Source: Sphingomonas sp. LaA6.9 (GTDB lineage: Bacteria; Pseudomonadota; Alphaproteobacteria; Sphingomonadales; Sphingomonadaceae). From it: 64,000 bases of DNA. The DNA is taken from assembly GCF_022601895.1 (NCBI RefSeq), contig NZ_JAKVIO010000002.1:156606-220605 (forward strand), read 5' to 3'. Both the position numbers and the translations under genes were made by a program. The notes beneath the pieces are model-generated. The model did not search any database and had not been told where the DNA came from. It was given only the letters and a program-made list of their open reading frames with translations. Shown one piece after another: positions 53,654 to 63,885 of the stretch (the first letter of the stretch is position 1; the number at the start of each line of letters is the position of its first letter).

Positions 53654-54408
53654 CGGCGGATGAAACGCCAGACGTCGCCTTCGGTGCCTTCGGGATCAAA
53701 GGCATAGCCGTCGCTGTCGAAGCCCTTCAGCGCTTCCGGATCGGTCAGTCGATGTTCGCACAGGTAGCGCGCCATCATGCCGCGCGCGCGCTTGGCGGCG
53801 AAACTGTTGAAACGCAGGTCGCCATTGGGCCCGATTTCGCGAAAATCGACGGTGATGACGCGAACATGTTCGGGCAGCCGATTCTTGACCGCGCCCCAAT
53901 ATTCCTGGCTGGCCAGATTGATGATCGTGTCGTGGCCTTCGGTGGCAAGGTCAGCGACCGCGAGGTCCGCGATGCGATTGCCCCAGAAACCGTAGAGATC
54001 GCCGGTCGCGGGCGCCCAGCGCGTCCCCATTTCGAGGCGATAGGGGCGGATGCCGTCGAGCGGGCGCAGCAGGCCGTAGAGCCCCGAGAGGATGCGGATG
54101 CGATCCTGCGCGAAGGTGATGGCCTCTGCGGGCAGGCTCTTCGCTTCGAAACCGGTATATACGTCGCCCGCGAACGCAAAGAGCGCGGGGCGGGTGGGCA
54201 GATTTTCGAAATTCGCGTAGCGCTCGGCGTTGAGCACCGCGAGATTCTCCGAGATGTCCATGATTGCCTGCAACCGTGCCGCCGAAAGTTCCGACGCGGC
54301 GCCTGCGAGAATCATCGATTCGGTCTCGAAACGGGGCAAAGTTTCGGCGAAGGGCGGGATTGCCGACTTGTAATCAAGCGTCTTGGCGGGGGACAGAAAG
54401 GCAAGCAT
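53650..54408 (-). CDS. yaaA: Peroxide stress protein YaaA
   Basis: A 252-residue YaaA protein that in enterobacteria lowers free intracellular iron during peroxide stress and binds DNA. Typical blocks are MLAFLSPAKTLDY at the start, FAFAGDVYTGFEAKSL near 78, RILSGLYGLLRPLD near 103, NLASQEYWGAV near 163 and FNSFAAKRARG near 198. The SDR gene overlaps its stop by four bases, so the pair is likely coexpressed. Confidence 0.92.
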   Translation of the reverse strand: MLAFLSPAKTLDYKSAIPPFAETLPRFETESMILAGAASELSAARLQAIMDISENLAVLNAERYANFENLPTRPALFAFAGDVYTGFEAKSLPAEAITFAQDRIRILSGLYGLLRPLDGIRPYRLEMGTRWAPATGDLYGFWGNRIADLAVADLATEGHDTIINLASQEYWGAVKNRLPEHVRVITVDFREIGPNGDLRFNSFAAKRARGMMARYLCEHRLTDPEALKGFDSDGYAFDPEGTEGDVWRFIRR

Positions 54409-54601
54409 CGGGGCCCGCTAGCGCAAAGCCCCCGAAGAGGTCAAAGCTATACCGCGCCAAAATCGTTAAAGCGCGGTTCAGCGCGGGAACCACAAAGCAG
54501 GCGGGTGGTTGTGAGGCTTGTGTGTCGGGTCGCGCGCGACTAGGCACGCGTTAACGCGCGTGCAGAACGCGAAGCCTCGGTTGCAGCAGGAGAATTGATC
54601 G

Positions 54602-55864
54602 ATGAAGGTGGTTTCGAAGGCGACGCTCGGTCTCGCGCTCGCGCTTGGTTCGGTCTCGATGATGGCCGCGGTTCCCGCGCAGGCGCAGAAGGACAAGAAA
54701 GAAAAGGAAGCTGCCAGCAAGGGCCCCCAGCTTAAGCTGAGCAAGGAATTCCGCGCCGCGATGGCTCCTGTCGACGCCGCCTCCAAGGCGGGCGACTATG
54801 CCGGCGCGCTCACCGCAATTGCGGGCATCGAGGCGTCGGCCACCACGCCCGATGAAAAATATGTGTTGAACCAGTACCGGCTCGACGCGGCGGTCAAGAC
54901 GCAGAACGCCAAGGAACAGTCGAAGGCGATCGACAACATGCTCGCCACCGGGCTCGTGCCCGCCTCCGAATCCGCCAAGTTCCAGTTCTATCTGGGCAAA
55001 TTCGCATATCAGGCCAATGACCTGGCCAAGGCGGAAACCGCACTCGGCGCGGCCGCCGCGGCTGGATATGACACGACCGAACTGCACCTGACGCAGGCCC
55101 AGCTCTATTCGAAGCAGAACAAGGCGCCCCAGGCGCTTGCCGCGCTGGAAAAGGCAATTGCCGGGCAAAAGGCTTCGGGCCAGGCGGTTCCCGCCGACTG
55201 GTACGCATTCGGCATCAGCCAGGCGTACAAGAGCAAGGACATCCCGGCGACGGCGCGGTGGTCGTCCATGCAGCTCGCCGCCTATCCGACGCCGGAAAAC
55301 TGGCGCCAGGCGCTCGTGCTCTACCGCGACAGCGGCAATCTGGGCCGCAAGGTCGAGCTCGACGTGTTCCGCCTGATGCGCGCGACCAACTCGCTCGCCG
55401 GCGAGCGCGACTATTATGACTATGCCTATGTCGCCAATCAGGATGGTCTGCCGGGCGAAGCCAAGACCGCGATCGATCTGCTGAAGTCGAAGGGCGCGAC
55501 CTCGAACCGGAGCATCAACGAGCTCTATACCGAGGTTTCGGGCAAGGTCAGCGCCGACAAGGCGAGCCTCGCCACTGAAGAGAAGCGCGCCGGATCCGCG
55601 CCCAATGGCGTGCTCGCCGCAGGAACGGGCAACGCGTATCTTGGCTATGGCGAATATGCCAAGGCGGTTCCGCTGCTCCAGACCGCGCTCACCAAGGGCG
55701 GCGTCGACGCCGATGAGGTCAACACGCGCCTTGGCATCGCACTTGCGCTGTCGGGCCAGAAGGAAGAAGCCAAGAAGGTTTTCACCACCGTCAAGGGCGC
55801 GCGCACGGGTATCGCGCAGTTCTGGCTGACCTGGCTCAATCAGGGCGCCGCACCGGCGGCCTGA
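54602..55864 (+). CDS. Exported alpha-helical repeat (TPR-like) protein
   Basis: A 420-residue exported protein. Signal peptide ATLGLALALGSVSMMAAVPAQA (about 7-28) precedes a Lys-rich start and then helical pairs of TPR type, with AKFQFYLGKFAYQANDLAKAE near 119, LHLTQAQLYSKQNKAPQAL near 155, GNAYLGYGEYAKAVPLLQTAL near 337 and TRLGIALALSGQKEEAKKVF near 375. Periplasmic scaffolding is likely; a partner is unknown. It is followed by a strong bidirectional terminator. Confidence 0.82.
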   Translation: MKVVSKATLGLALALGSVSMMAAVPAQAQKDKKEKEAASKGPQLKLSKEFRAAMAPVDAASKAGDYAGALTAIAGIEASATTPDEKYVLNQYRLDAAVKTQNAKEQSKAIDNMLATGLVPASESAKFQFYLGKFAYQANDLAKAETALGAAAAAGYDTTELHLTQAQLYSKQNKAPQALAALEKAIAGQKASGQAVPADWYAFGISQAYKSKDIPATARWSSMQLAAYPTPENWRQALVLYRDSGNLGRKVELDVFRLMRATNSLAGERDYYDYAYVANQDGLPGEAKTAIDLLKSKGATSNRSINELYTEVSGKVSADKASLATEEKRAGSAPNGVLAAGTGNAYLGYGEYAKAVPLLQTALTKGGVDADEVNTRLGIALALSGQKEEAKKVFTTVKGARTGIAQFWLTWLNQGAAPAA

Positions 55865-55887
55865 TCGGATATCGCATCAACAGAAAA

Positions 55888-55919
55888 GGGCGGCGGGGCA
55901 CAAGCTCCGCCGCCCTTTT
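55888..55919. terminator. Bidirectional rho-independent terminator
   Basis: 12-base arms GGGCGGCGGGGC and GCTCCGCCGCCC (one G-U pair) with a 4-base loop, followed by TTTT and preceded by AAAA. It ends both the repeat-protein gene (plus) and the converging Lrp-family gene (minus). Confidence 0.85.
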
Positions 55920-55938
55920 CGTTGGAATGACGTGCGTC

Positions 55939-56418
55939 CTAGACTTCGCCCTCGAGCGGAACGCCGGGCTGGAATTTGGAGCGGCGGATCGTCAGCGACG
56001 TCTTGACGCTCGACACATTGGGTGCGGGCGTCAGCTTGGACGTCAGGAAATCCTGAAAGCTCTGCAGGTCCCTGGCGACGATCTTGAGCAGAAAATCGAT
56101 CTCGCCATTGAGCATGTGGCACTCGCGCACCTCGGCCAGATCGGCGATGTGCTTTTCGAACGCCTGGAGATCGGCCTCGGCCTGGCTCTTGAGGCTGACC
56201 ATCGCGAAGATCGTGATGCCATAGCCGAGCGCGGCTTGATCGAGCCGGGCATTATAGCCCTGAATCACACCCGCATCCTCGAGACTGCGTACGCGACGAA
56301 GGCAGGGCGGGGCGGTCAGCCCGATTTTCGAGGCAAGTTCGACATTGGTCATGCGCCCATCCGACTGGAGGTGCGCGAGGATCTGTCGGTCAATATCGTC
56401 GATGGTCAATTGGGCCAT
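55939..56418 (-). CDS. Lrp/AsnC-family transcriptional regulator
   Basis: A 159-residue Lrp-type regulator. The N-terminal winged helix-turn-helix (DIDRQILAHLQSDGRMTNVE, ASKIGLTAPPCLRRVRSLE) is followed by the RAM effector-binding domain (ECHMLNGEIDFLLKIVARDL near 98). It should respond to an amino acid and may regulate the divergent region upstream, including its own gene. An ATG four codons upstream (56428-56430) is possible. No target can be named. Confidence 0.9.
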   Translation of the reverse strand: MAQLTIDDIDRQILAHLQSDGRMTNVELASKIGLTAPPCLRRVRSLEDAGVIQGYNARLDQAALGYGITIFAMVSLKSQAEADLQAFEKHIADLAEVRECHMLNGEIDFLLKIVARDLQSFQDFLTSKLTPAPNVSSVKTSLTIRRSKFQPGVPLEGEV

Positions 56419-56571
56419 GTTAGCGAACATCCATACTCAAAACTGCATCGGCTTATAATTTAATTACGATGGAATGCAATTGTCCCACATTGCGACGTGT
56501 CAGATTCAATGCTTCCTATCCCGGCCCGGCTTGGCTATCGAGTGCGATCAAGCCACCCACAGGAGACAGCT

Positions 56572-58245
56572 TTGCGCTTCGACGACATGGCCGCCACGGT
56601 GATTGCGCGGGTCGGCGCAAGCCCCGAGGCGCGCGCGGTCGCCTGGAACCAGCTGGTCGATCTCGCCGCCCAGCGGCGCGGTGATTCCGAAGATCCCAAC
56701 GCTCTCTATGTCGTGCTCCGCAAGTGGCGGGCCGTCGTGCCCGTCGAGCGGCGGCGTCTTGCCGCTGAATCGCTGGTGGGCAGACCCATCCCCGCAGCGC
56801 TGTTCGCTTATTTCGCCAGCGATGCGCTGGCAGTCTGTGCGCCGCTAGCGCGTAGTGTCCAGCTGAGCCCCGTGGAATGGCGCGCGTTGCTGCCGCGCCT
56901 GCCCGTGCCCGTCCGCGCGCTGCTGCGGCACCGTAACGATCTCGACCCCGAGACGGTGCGCGCGCTCGAAAGTTTCGGCCCCGCGGATCGCGTCATCGCG
57001 GCTCCCGAACCCGTTTCCGCGAGCAAGCCCAAGCGCGGGGAGATCATGCCGCCGGTCGAAACGCCGGCCGAGATGGAAGCGCCAATGGGTGGCGGCGTGC
57101 AGATTCGCGAACTGGTGAACCGGATCGAGGCGTATCGTCGTCATCGCCCTGCCCAAAAAACCCTGGAGCCACGCGCGGCTCCGGCAACCGAGACGCGTGC
57201 CGAAAATTTCCGTTTCGAAACCGGCGCCGACGGCGTGCTGATCTGGATCGACGGGGCGCCGCGCGGACCTTTGGTGGGGGTGTCGATCGCAACGCCCGCG
57301 GACCGGCCCGATCACGGCGTTGATGGATATGCCGCGGGTGCGTTTCGCCGGCGCGCCCCCTTTCGCGATGCGCGCCTGACGATCCCCGGCACAGGTGAAG
57401 TGGCCGGCGAATGGCGCATCTCGGCAGTGCCTTTCTTCAACGCGCATGACGGGCGGTTCACGGGCTATCGCGGCACAGCGCGACGCCCACGCGTCGACGA
57501 GGTTGCACGCAGCGCCGCTTCGCAGGGGCTTTATGGCTCCGCACTGCGTCCCGAATCGCTCCGCCAGCTCGTCCATGAACTGCGCACCCCGCTCAATGCG
57601 ATCATGGGCTTTGCGGAGATGATCGACGGCCAGATGCTCGGCCCCGCCGCGCAGGATTACCGCGCGCGGGCGATCGATATCGTGAGCGAGGCGCGCAAGC
57701 TGCTCGGCGCGGTCGACGACCTCGATACCGCGGCACGCGTCGACAGCAACGCGCTCAGGCTGCGCAGCAGCCATGTCGATGGCGCCGGCCTGCTCTCGCG
57801 CATCTGCGTCGAACTCGCTCCGCTGACGGGAGAGCGTCACGTCTCGCTCGATCTGGCGGTGGCGGCCGACCTCCCCGAGATGACGGTCGATCCGATCGCG
57901 CTCGAACGCATGTTCTCGCGCCTGCTATCGGCGGTGATCGCGGTCTCGGGCCGTGGCGAGGCATTGACGATCCGACTGGCGACTGAGGCACGTGGCCAGG
58001 TCACACTGAGCGTCGCACGGCCGAAAGCGCTGGTCGATCAGGAGGAGCGCGCGCTGCTCGATCCGGGTTACAGTCCCGACGGCGACTGGCCCGACGCGCC
58101 ACTGCTCGGGCTCGGCTTTGCGCTGCGCCTCGTCCGCAATCTCGCCGAGGCTGCGGGCGGGCGCTTCGCCATTCGCAGCGACAGCTTTGCGCTGATCCTG
58201 CCGGGCGCGGCGCGCAGTGTGGGGACGGGTGAAGGCAATGGCTGA
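56572..58245 (+). CDS. Sensor histidine kinase with degenerate ATPase part
   Basis: A 557-residue kinase-type protein. The N-terminal 200 residues are a helical domain without known match; a PAS-like region lies near 200-320. The phosphoacceptor H-box is HELRTPLNAIMGFAEMI with His335. The C-terminal ATPase half lacks the N-box Asn (LERMFSRLLSAVI) and the G1 DxGxG, although GLGFALRLVRNLAEAAGGRF remains like the G2 region. The start is TTG with AGGAGA five bases upstream; a GTG 75 bases earlier lacks a ribosome site. No response regulator is adjacent. Confidence 0.78.
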   Translation: MRFDDMAATVIARVGASPEARAVAWNQLVDLAAQRRGDSEDPNALYVVLRKWRAVVPVERRRLAAESLVGRPIPAALFAYFASDALAVCAPLARSVQLSPVEWRALLPRLPVPVRALLRHRNDLDPETVRALESFGPADRVIAAPEPVSASKPKRGEIMPPVETPAEMEAPMGGGVQIRELVNRIEAYRRHRPAQKTLEPRAAPATETRAENFRFETGADGVLIWIDGAPRGPLVGVSIATPADRPDHGVDGYAAGAFRRRAPFRDARLTIPGTGEVAGEWRISAVPFFNAHDGRFTGYRGTARRPRVDEVARSAASQGLYGSALRPESLRQLVHELRTPLNAIMGFAEMIDGQMLGPAAQDYRARAIDIVSEARKLLGAVDDLDTAARVDSNALRLRSSHVDGAGLLSRICVELAPLTGERHVSLDLAVAADLPEMTVDPIALERMFSRLLSAVIAVSGRGEALTIRLATEARGQVTLSVARPKALVDQEERALLDPGYSPDGDWPDAPLLGLGFALRLVRNLAEAAGGRFAIRSDSFALILPGAARSVGTGEGNG

Positions 58246-58319
58246 GCGTCTTGCCGCCAGGTGACGCAGGCCGCGCCGCGACGGGCGCGGGCCGGATCGA
58301 CATTCCGCCGCCAGAGGCC

Positions 58320-59300
58320 ATGATCGCGCGCTACCCCGACGGCGATGCGCCGCGATTCATGGTGTTCGTCGACACCGAAGAGGAATTCGACTGGCGCGCA
58401 CCGCTCAGCCGTGACGGTCATGGCACGCGACACGTCCATGCCATCCCCGCGATGCAGAAGGTCTTCGAGGATGCCGGCATCGCCCCGACCTATCTCGTCG
58501 ACCACCCGATCGCGGACAGCGACGCCGCGGTGGAGGTCCTCCGCCCGGTTCTTGAGCGCGGCGCATGCGCGATCGGCGCGCAGCTCCATCCCTGGGTCGG
58601 TCCGCCCTTCGACGAAGCGCTGACGCCCGCCAACAGTTTTGCGGGAAACCTTCCCGCGTCGCTGGAGCGCGCCAAGATCACGCGACTCACCCAGCGTATC
58701 GTCGAACGATTCGGCCAGGCCCCGTCGACCTACCGCGCGGGCCGTTACGGGATCGGTGCGAACAGCGCCGCAATCCTTGAAGAGCTTGGCTATCGGCTCG
58801 ACGTCTCGGTGCGCGCGGGCTTCGACTATAGCGGCGAGGGCGGGCCCGATTTCACCGGATACGGGTCAGCGCCTTTCTGGGCCGGCCCGAGCGGAGATCT
58901 TCTCGCGCTCCCGCTGACGACCGCCTATGTCGGCGCGATGCGCGGCTTCGGCCGCAGGCTGAACCGGCTTGCCGGGATCCAGGCGCATCTGCGCGGATTT
59001 CTCGCACATACCGGCATCTTCGCGCGCATTCCGCTGACGCCGGAAGGCGTTTCGGCGGCGGAAGCGCAGGAAGCGATCCGTGTGCTGGCGGGGGAGGGGT
59101 GCAAGGTCTTCAGCCTCTCCTTCCATTCGCCCTCACTCGAGCCGGGTCATACGGATTATGTGCGCAATGCCGCTGATCTGGACGCGTTCTACCGCTGGTG
59201 GGATGCGGTGATCGGATTGTTCGATACGCTCGGCGTCCCTCCGTCGCGCGCGGCAGATTTCGTCGAGGCGATGGCTGCCAATCGCCAGCGCACGCCGTAA
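58320..59300 (+). CDS. Polysaccharide deacetylase-family protein
   Basis: About 326 residues, NodB-homology type. It shows FMVFVDTEEEFDW near the start (catalytic Asp region), GAQLHPWVGPPF with a metal-site His near 90, YRAGRYGIG near 140 and SLSFHSPSLEPGH near 270. This is the divergent group found with exopolysaccharide genes in alphaproteobacteria. No signal peptide is seen. The ATG at 58320 is conservative; a TTG at 58251 in the same frame would add 23 residues. It follows the kinase gene closely. Confidence 0.82.
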   Translation: MIARYPDGDAPRFMVFVDTEEEFDWRAPLSRDGHGTRHVHAIPAMQKVFEDAGIAPTYLVDHPIADSDAAVEVLRPVLERGACAIGAQLHPWVGPPFDEALTPANSFAGNLPASLERAKITRLTQRIVERFGQAPSTYRAGRYGIGANSAAILEELGYRLDVSVRAGFDYSGEGGPDFTGYGSAPFWAGPSGDLLALPLTTAYVGAMRGFGRRLNRLAGIQAHLRGFLAHTGIFARIPLTPEGVSAAEAQEAIRVLAGEGCKVFSLSFHSPSLEPGHTDYVRNAADLDAFYRWWDAVIGLFDTLGVPPSRAADFVEAMAANRQRTP

Positions 59301-59351
59301 TGGCCTTGCAATGCGCGACATCCCTCCGCTATCGCGGGCGCGCGCATGGCG

Positions 59352-59427
59352 GGGCCTGTAGCTCAATGGTTAGAGCTGGCCGCTCATAACGGCTAGGTTG
59401 CGGGTTCGAGTCCTGCCGGGCCCACCA
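59352..59427 (+). tRNA. tRNA with CAT anticodon (Met or Ile2)
   Basis: A 76-base cloverleaf: acceptor GGGCCTG/CGGGCCC, D-arm GCTC/GAGC, anticodon loop CTCATAA, T-arm GCGGG/CCTGC with TTCGAGT loop, and encoded CCA. The CAT anticodon fits elongator Met, or Ile if C34 is changed to lysidine by TilS. Sequence alone does not decide it. Confidence 0.92.
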
Positions 59428-59581
59428 GCGCAACGGCACAGAGCAACGCCGCTCATGTCGCGATCAGCGCACATTTTAGCGGCCCAGACAGCTTCACCGC
59501 CGCCCTGTTCGCGTCAAATCGTTCTGGCCTGCGCATTCTGCTTGGCAAGCCGCCCCTTTAAGGGATAGAGGGCCTCGGCGT

Positions 59582-59658
59582 CGGGGAGTGGCGCAGTCTG
59601 GTAGCGCACCTGGTTTGGGACCAGGGGGCCGTAGGTTCGAATCCTATCTCCCCGACCA
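59582..59658 (+). tRNA. tRNA-Pro (TGG anticodon)
   Basis: A 77-base cloverleaf with acceptor CGGGGAG/CTCCCCG, anticodon loop TTTGGGA, a T-arm with GTTCGAATC and encoded CCA. It reads proline CCN codons. Its 3' end is only nine bases from the stop of the converging LuxR-type gene. Confidence 0.95.
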
Positions 59659-59667
59659 TCTTCAAAA

Positions 59668-59955
59668 TCATGCTGAAATCATGGCCAGTTCCGGCGTACC
59701 CGGCGTCAGCGTCGGTGCGCCGTGGGTCTTCTGGGTTATGACCAGCAGTCCGCGCGCGCAGGCGCGTGCGATCATGTGCGTGCGGTTGCGTGCGCCGACC
59801 TTCAGACGAAGATTGTCGATGTGCCGTTCCACCGTGCGCGGCGCGATCGCCATGAGCCGCGCGATCGCCTTTGCCGATAGCCCGTGCGACACCAGCTGCA
59901 ACACCTCGCACTCGCGCGCTGTCAGTCTTTCACAGCTTGCGTGTTCCATCTTCAA
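59668..59955 (-). CDS. Short LuxR-type HTH regulator
   Basis: A 95-residue protein made of a GerE/LuxR helix-turn-helix only. It contains LTARECEVLQLVSHGLSAKA, IAPRTVERHIDNLRLKVG and RTHMIARACARGL in family order. No receiver or ligand-binding domain is present. It could act as a stand-alone regulator, or respond to an interaction partner. Start MKMEHASCERL, with an alternative ATG two codons later. Confidence 0.85.
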   Translation of the reverse strand: MKMEHASCERLTARECEVLQLVSHGLSAKAIARLMAIAPRTVERHIDNLRLKVGARNRTHMIARACARGLLVITQKTHGAPTLTPGTPELAMISA

Positions 59956-60123
59956 GCCCCTCCCGAAACGGATGAGGCGACCCTGTACGGCGGCCAGGAT
60001 ATTGACGCCGTGGAAACAGAATTAGAGCAACGTGAAAGATTTGGATTGGAGGAAAACGACGTCGGATTTTTCCCAGTTTTTCGGGCTGATCCGCGACTCA
60101 CCGACCAATTCGGTAGACAAAAG

Positions 60124-60155
60124 AAAACGGACGATCCGTGAGGATCGCCCGTTTT
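60124..60155. terminator. Bidirectional terminator upstream of the repeat lipoprotein stop
   Basis: 14-base arms AAAACGGACGATCC and GGATCGCCCGTTTT (one mismatch) with a 4-base GTGA loop. T/A runs flank it on both strands. On the minus strand it ends the lipoprotein gene at 60200-60451. Confidence 0.8.
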
Positions 60156-60199
60156 GCTTTTTGCGCCCTGGCCGCACGAGGCGACGCAGGGGGAGCAAA

Positions 60200-60451
60200 T
60201 TACTGTGCGTTGGTCGTCGCGTTCTCGACGGCGTTCGCAGCGTTGTCCACCGCGTTCGCAGCGTTCTCGGTCGCGTTGACGGCCGCATTCGCGGTGTCAG
60301 CGGTCACGTTCTCAGCAGCGGCTTCGACGTTCTCAGCAGCGGCTTCGACGTTCTCGACAGCGTTTTCGACAGCGTTTTCAGCAGGCTTTTCACCGCAGGC
60401 GGCCAGGGTCATCAGGCCGGCGGCAGCGAGAACGAAAGTGACTTTTTTCAT
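60200..60451 (-). CDS. Small repeat-rich lipoprotein (ENAVENA type)
   Basis: An 83-residue lipoprotein: MKKVTFVLAAAGLMTLAAC gives the lipobox LAAC at residue 19. The mature part is almost all Ala, Asn, Glu and Val in tandem motifs such as ENAVENAVENVEAAAENV and NAAVNATENAANAV, which should form a long amphipathic helix. A 21-base tandem repeat (AGCAGCGGCTTCGACGTTCTC) is visible near 60312-60353. GGGAG lies about nine bases before the ATG. The role is unknown; it resembles entericidin-like or LEA-like small proteins only in composition. Confidence 0.72.
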   Translation of the reverse strand: MKKVTFVLAAAGLMTLAACGEKPAENAVENAVENVEAAAENVEAAAENVTADTANAAVNATENAANAVDNAANAVENATTNAQ

Positions 60452-60554
60452 TCGATTTGCTCCCAAGCAAAAAAATTTCGCGTACCGGCCCGTGTGCCGT
60501 TCGCGAGCCCTTCAGATAGCGGCGAATCCTGTACCGTCAACGATAAATTGAAGT

Positions 60555-61910
60555 TTACGGTCGACGGGTCGAAATATTCTCGGGCGCATCGGCGACCACC
60601 GAGAGCATCGCCGTCCATGCCGCGACGTTCTGCCGAAGCGCTTTCGGGTCGACCTTGTCGAGCGTGTCGTCGGGGGTGTGATGCAGGTCGAAATAGCGCG
60701 TGCCATCCTGATTGAGATCGATGGCCGACACGCCTGCACGGATGACGGGACCCACGTCGGCGCCACCGCCGGCAGCCCCGGAACCACGAACAATACCGAG
60801 TGGAAACAGTGCGTTAGCCAGTCTGTCCGCAACAGCCTTTGCGCTATCGGGCAGCTTCGTTTCGAAGCGCCAGATCCGGTCTGCGCCGAAGTCGGACTCG
60901 GCGGCAATGGCGTGATTGTCGTCCTTGTGGCGTTCGAAATAGGCCTTGCCGCCAAGCACGCCGATCTCCTCGGCACCGAACCACACAAGGCGAATGGTCC
61001 GCCGGGGGCGCCCTGAATCCATGATGCGCTTGGCCGCTGCGGCCGTGATCGCGACACCCGCGGCATCGTCGATGGCTCCGGTGCCCAGATCCCAGCTGTC
61101 GAGATGGCCGCCGATCAGCACGATTCCGGCATCGGGATCGCTGCCCGGCACTTCGGCGATGACATTGCCCGACGGACGCACGCCGATGTTGCGCGGGGTG
61201 AGCGTGAGTTTCATCCGCACCGCCTTCTTGCGCGCGAAGATGCGTTCGAGATTGTCGGCGTCGGGGTTGGAGAGCGCCGCCGCCGGAATCGGCGCGACGC
61301 CCGCCTCGAAACTGGTGTTGCCGGTATGCGGGTTGCGATGACTGTCCGTGCCGATCGAGCGGATGACGATTGCCGCGGCGCCTTTCTTGGCCGCGACATT
61401 GGGGCCGGTAAAACGCGCCTGGCCGTAATGGCCATAGCCCGAACCGTCCTGCGTGGGCTTCATCGCATGGCTGACGAAGACGATCTTGTCCTTCACGGCG
61501 CTGTCAGGTGCGGCTTTCAGCGCGTCGAAGCTGGGAAAGTAGACGACATCAGCTTCGAGACCCGTCTCGGGCGTCGCGCCGCTGTTGCCCAGGGCGGCGA
61601 GGACGAGCGGCTGAGGGTAGGGCAGCGTGATTTCCGCTTTCTCTTCACCGCGTACCCAGACCGGCATGTCGAAAGGCTCGACCCGGACGTTGCTGAACCC
61701 GAGCGCCTTCAGCTTCATCACCGCCCAGTCACGCGCGCGCGCCTCGGCCTCGGTGCCGGCCATGCGCTGGCCGATCTCGGTGGTCAGGCCTTCGGTGATA
61801 TCCCATGCAATGTCGTCCTTGAGCGCCGCGTCGCGCAGATCGGCGGTGCGATCGGGGGCGGCGAATGCGAGCGAAGGAATTGCGGACGCCAGAAGTACAA
61901 ACTTTTTCAT
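60555..61910 (-). CDS. M28-family zinc metallopeptidase
   Basis: A 451-residue exported peptidase. Signal peptide KKFVLLASAIPSLAFA at 2-17. A PA-type domain lies in the N-terminal half (near 110-220). Zinc ligands are in GGHLDSWDLGTGAIDDAAG near 267 (His, Asp), WFGAEEIGVLG near 312 (Glu pair), and HHTPDDTLDK near 418. It resembles bacterial carboxypeptidase-Q-like aminopeptidases. It should act on extracytoplasmic peptides; specificity is unknown. GAACGAAAA-type spacing before the ATG is unremarkable. Confidence 0.88.
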   Translation of the reverse strand: MKKFVLLASAIPSLAFAAPDRTADLRDAALKDDIAWDITEGLTTEIGQRMAGTEAEARARDWAVMKLKALGFSNVRVEPFDMPVWVRGEEKAEITLPYPQPLVLAALGNSGATPETGLEADVVYFPSFDALKAAPDSAVKDKIVFVSHAMKPTQDGSGYGHYGQARFTGPNVAAKKGAAAIVIRSIGTDSHRNPHTGNTSFEAGVAPIPAAALSNPDADNLERIFARKKAVRMKLTLTPRNIGVRPSGNVIAEVPGSDPDAGIVLIGGHLDSWDLGTGAIDDAAGVAITAAAAKRIMDSGRPRRTIRLVWFGAEEIGVLGGKAYFERHKDDNHAIAAESDFGADRIWRFETKLPDSAKAVADRLANALFPLGIVRGSGAAGGGADVGPVIRAGVSAIDLNQDGTRYFDLHHTPDDTLDKVDPKALRQNVAAWTAMLSVVADAPENISTRRP

Positions 61911-62133
61911 GGGATTGCTTTCCGAATGACGACTATGGGGCGGTGACGCTCTAACATTCCGCGCGCGACAGGGAACACGCTTTTTCCTTATCGATCACGG
62001 CCTTGCATTTATCGACTGCGCAGCGCTCTGGACTCGCGCGTCCACATCCCCATATTTGCCAAGCAGCGGGCGCTCGGCTAGGGCGTCGCGCGAATTTCAG
62101 CCGCATTCGATTTAAAGACGGAGTCACGTGCCG

Positions 62134-63813
<1,680 letters not shown>

Positions 63814-63837
63814 GCTTCAGCCACGGGCAAAGAAAAA

Positions 63838-63868
63838 GGGCCGACACCGCAAGGCGCCGGCCCTTTTT
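63838..63868 (+). terminator. Rho-independent terminator of ettA
   Basis: GGGCCG/CGGCCC outer stem with an imperfect inner stem, followed by TTTTT. It lies 25 bases after the ettA stop and faces the converging gene at the right edge. Confidence 0.7.
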
Positions 63869-63885
63869 CGTGGGCGTGCCCGATC

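Noticed and set aside
59352..59658. The two tRNA genes as an integration site for a mobile element
   Set aside because: No integrase, direct repeat of the tRNA end or foreign gene block was seen next to them.
59941..60141. Plus-strand frame of 66 codons starting GTG, ending inside the terminator hairpin
   Set aside because: Weak codon bias with rare codons such as TTA and AGA, no ribosome site, and its stop lies in a terminator. Probably chance.
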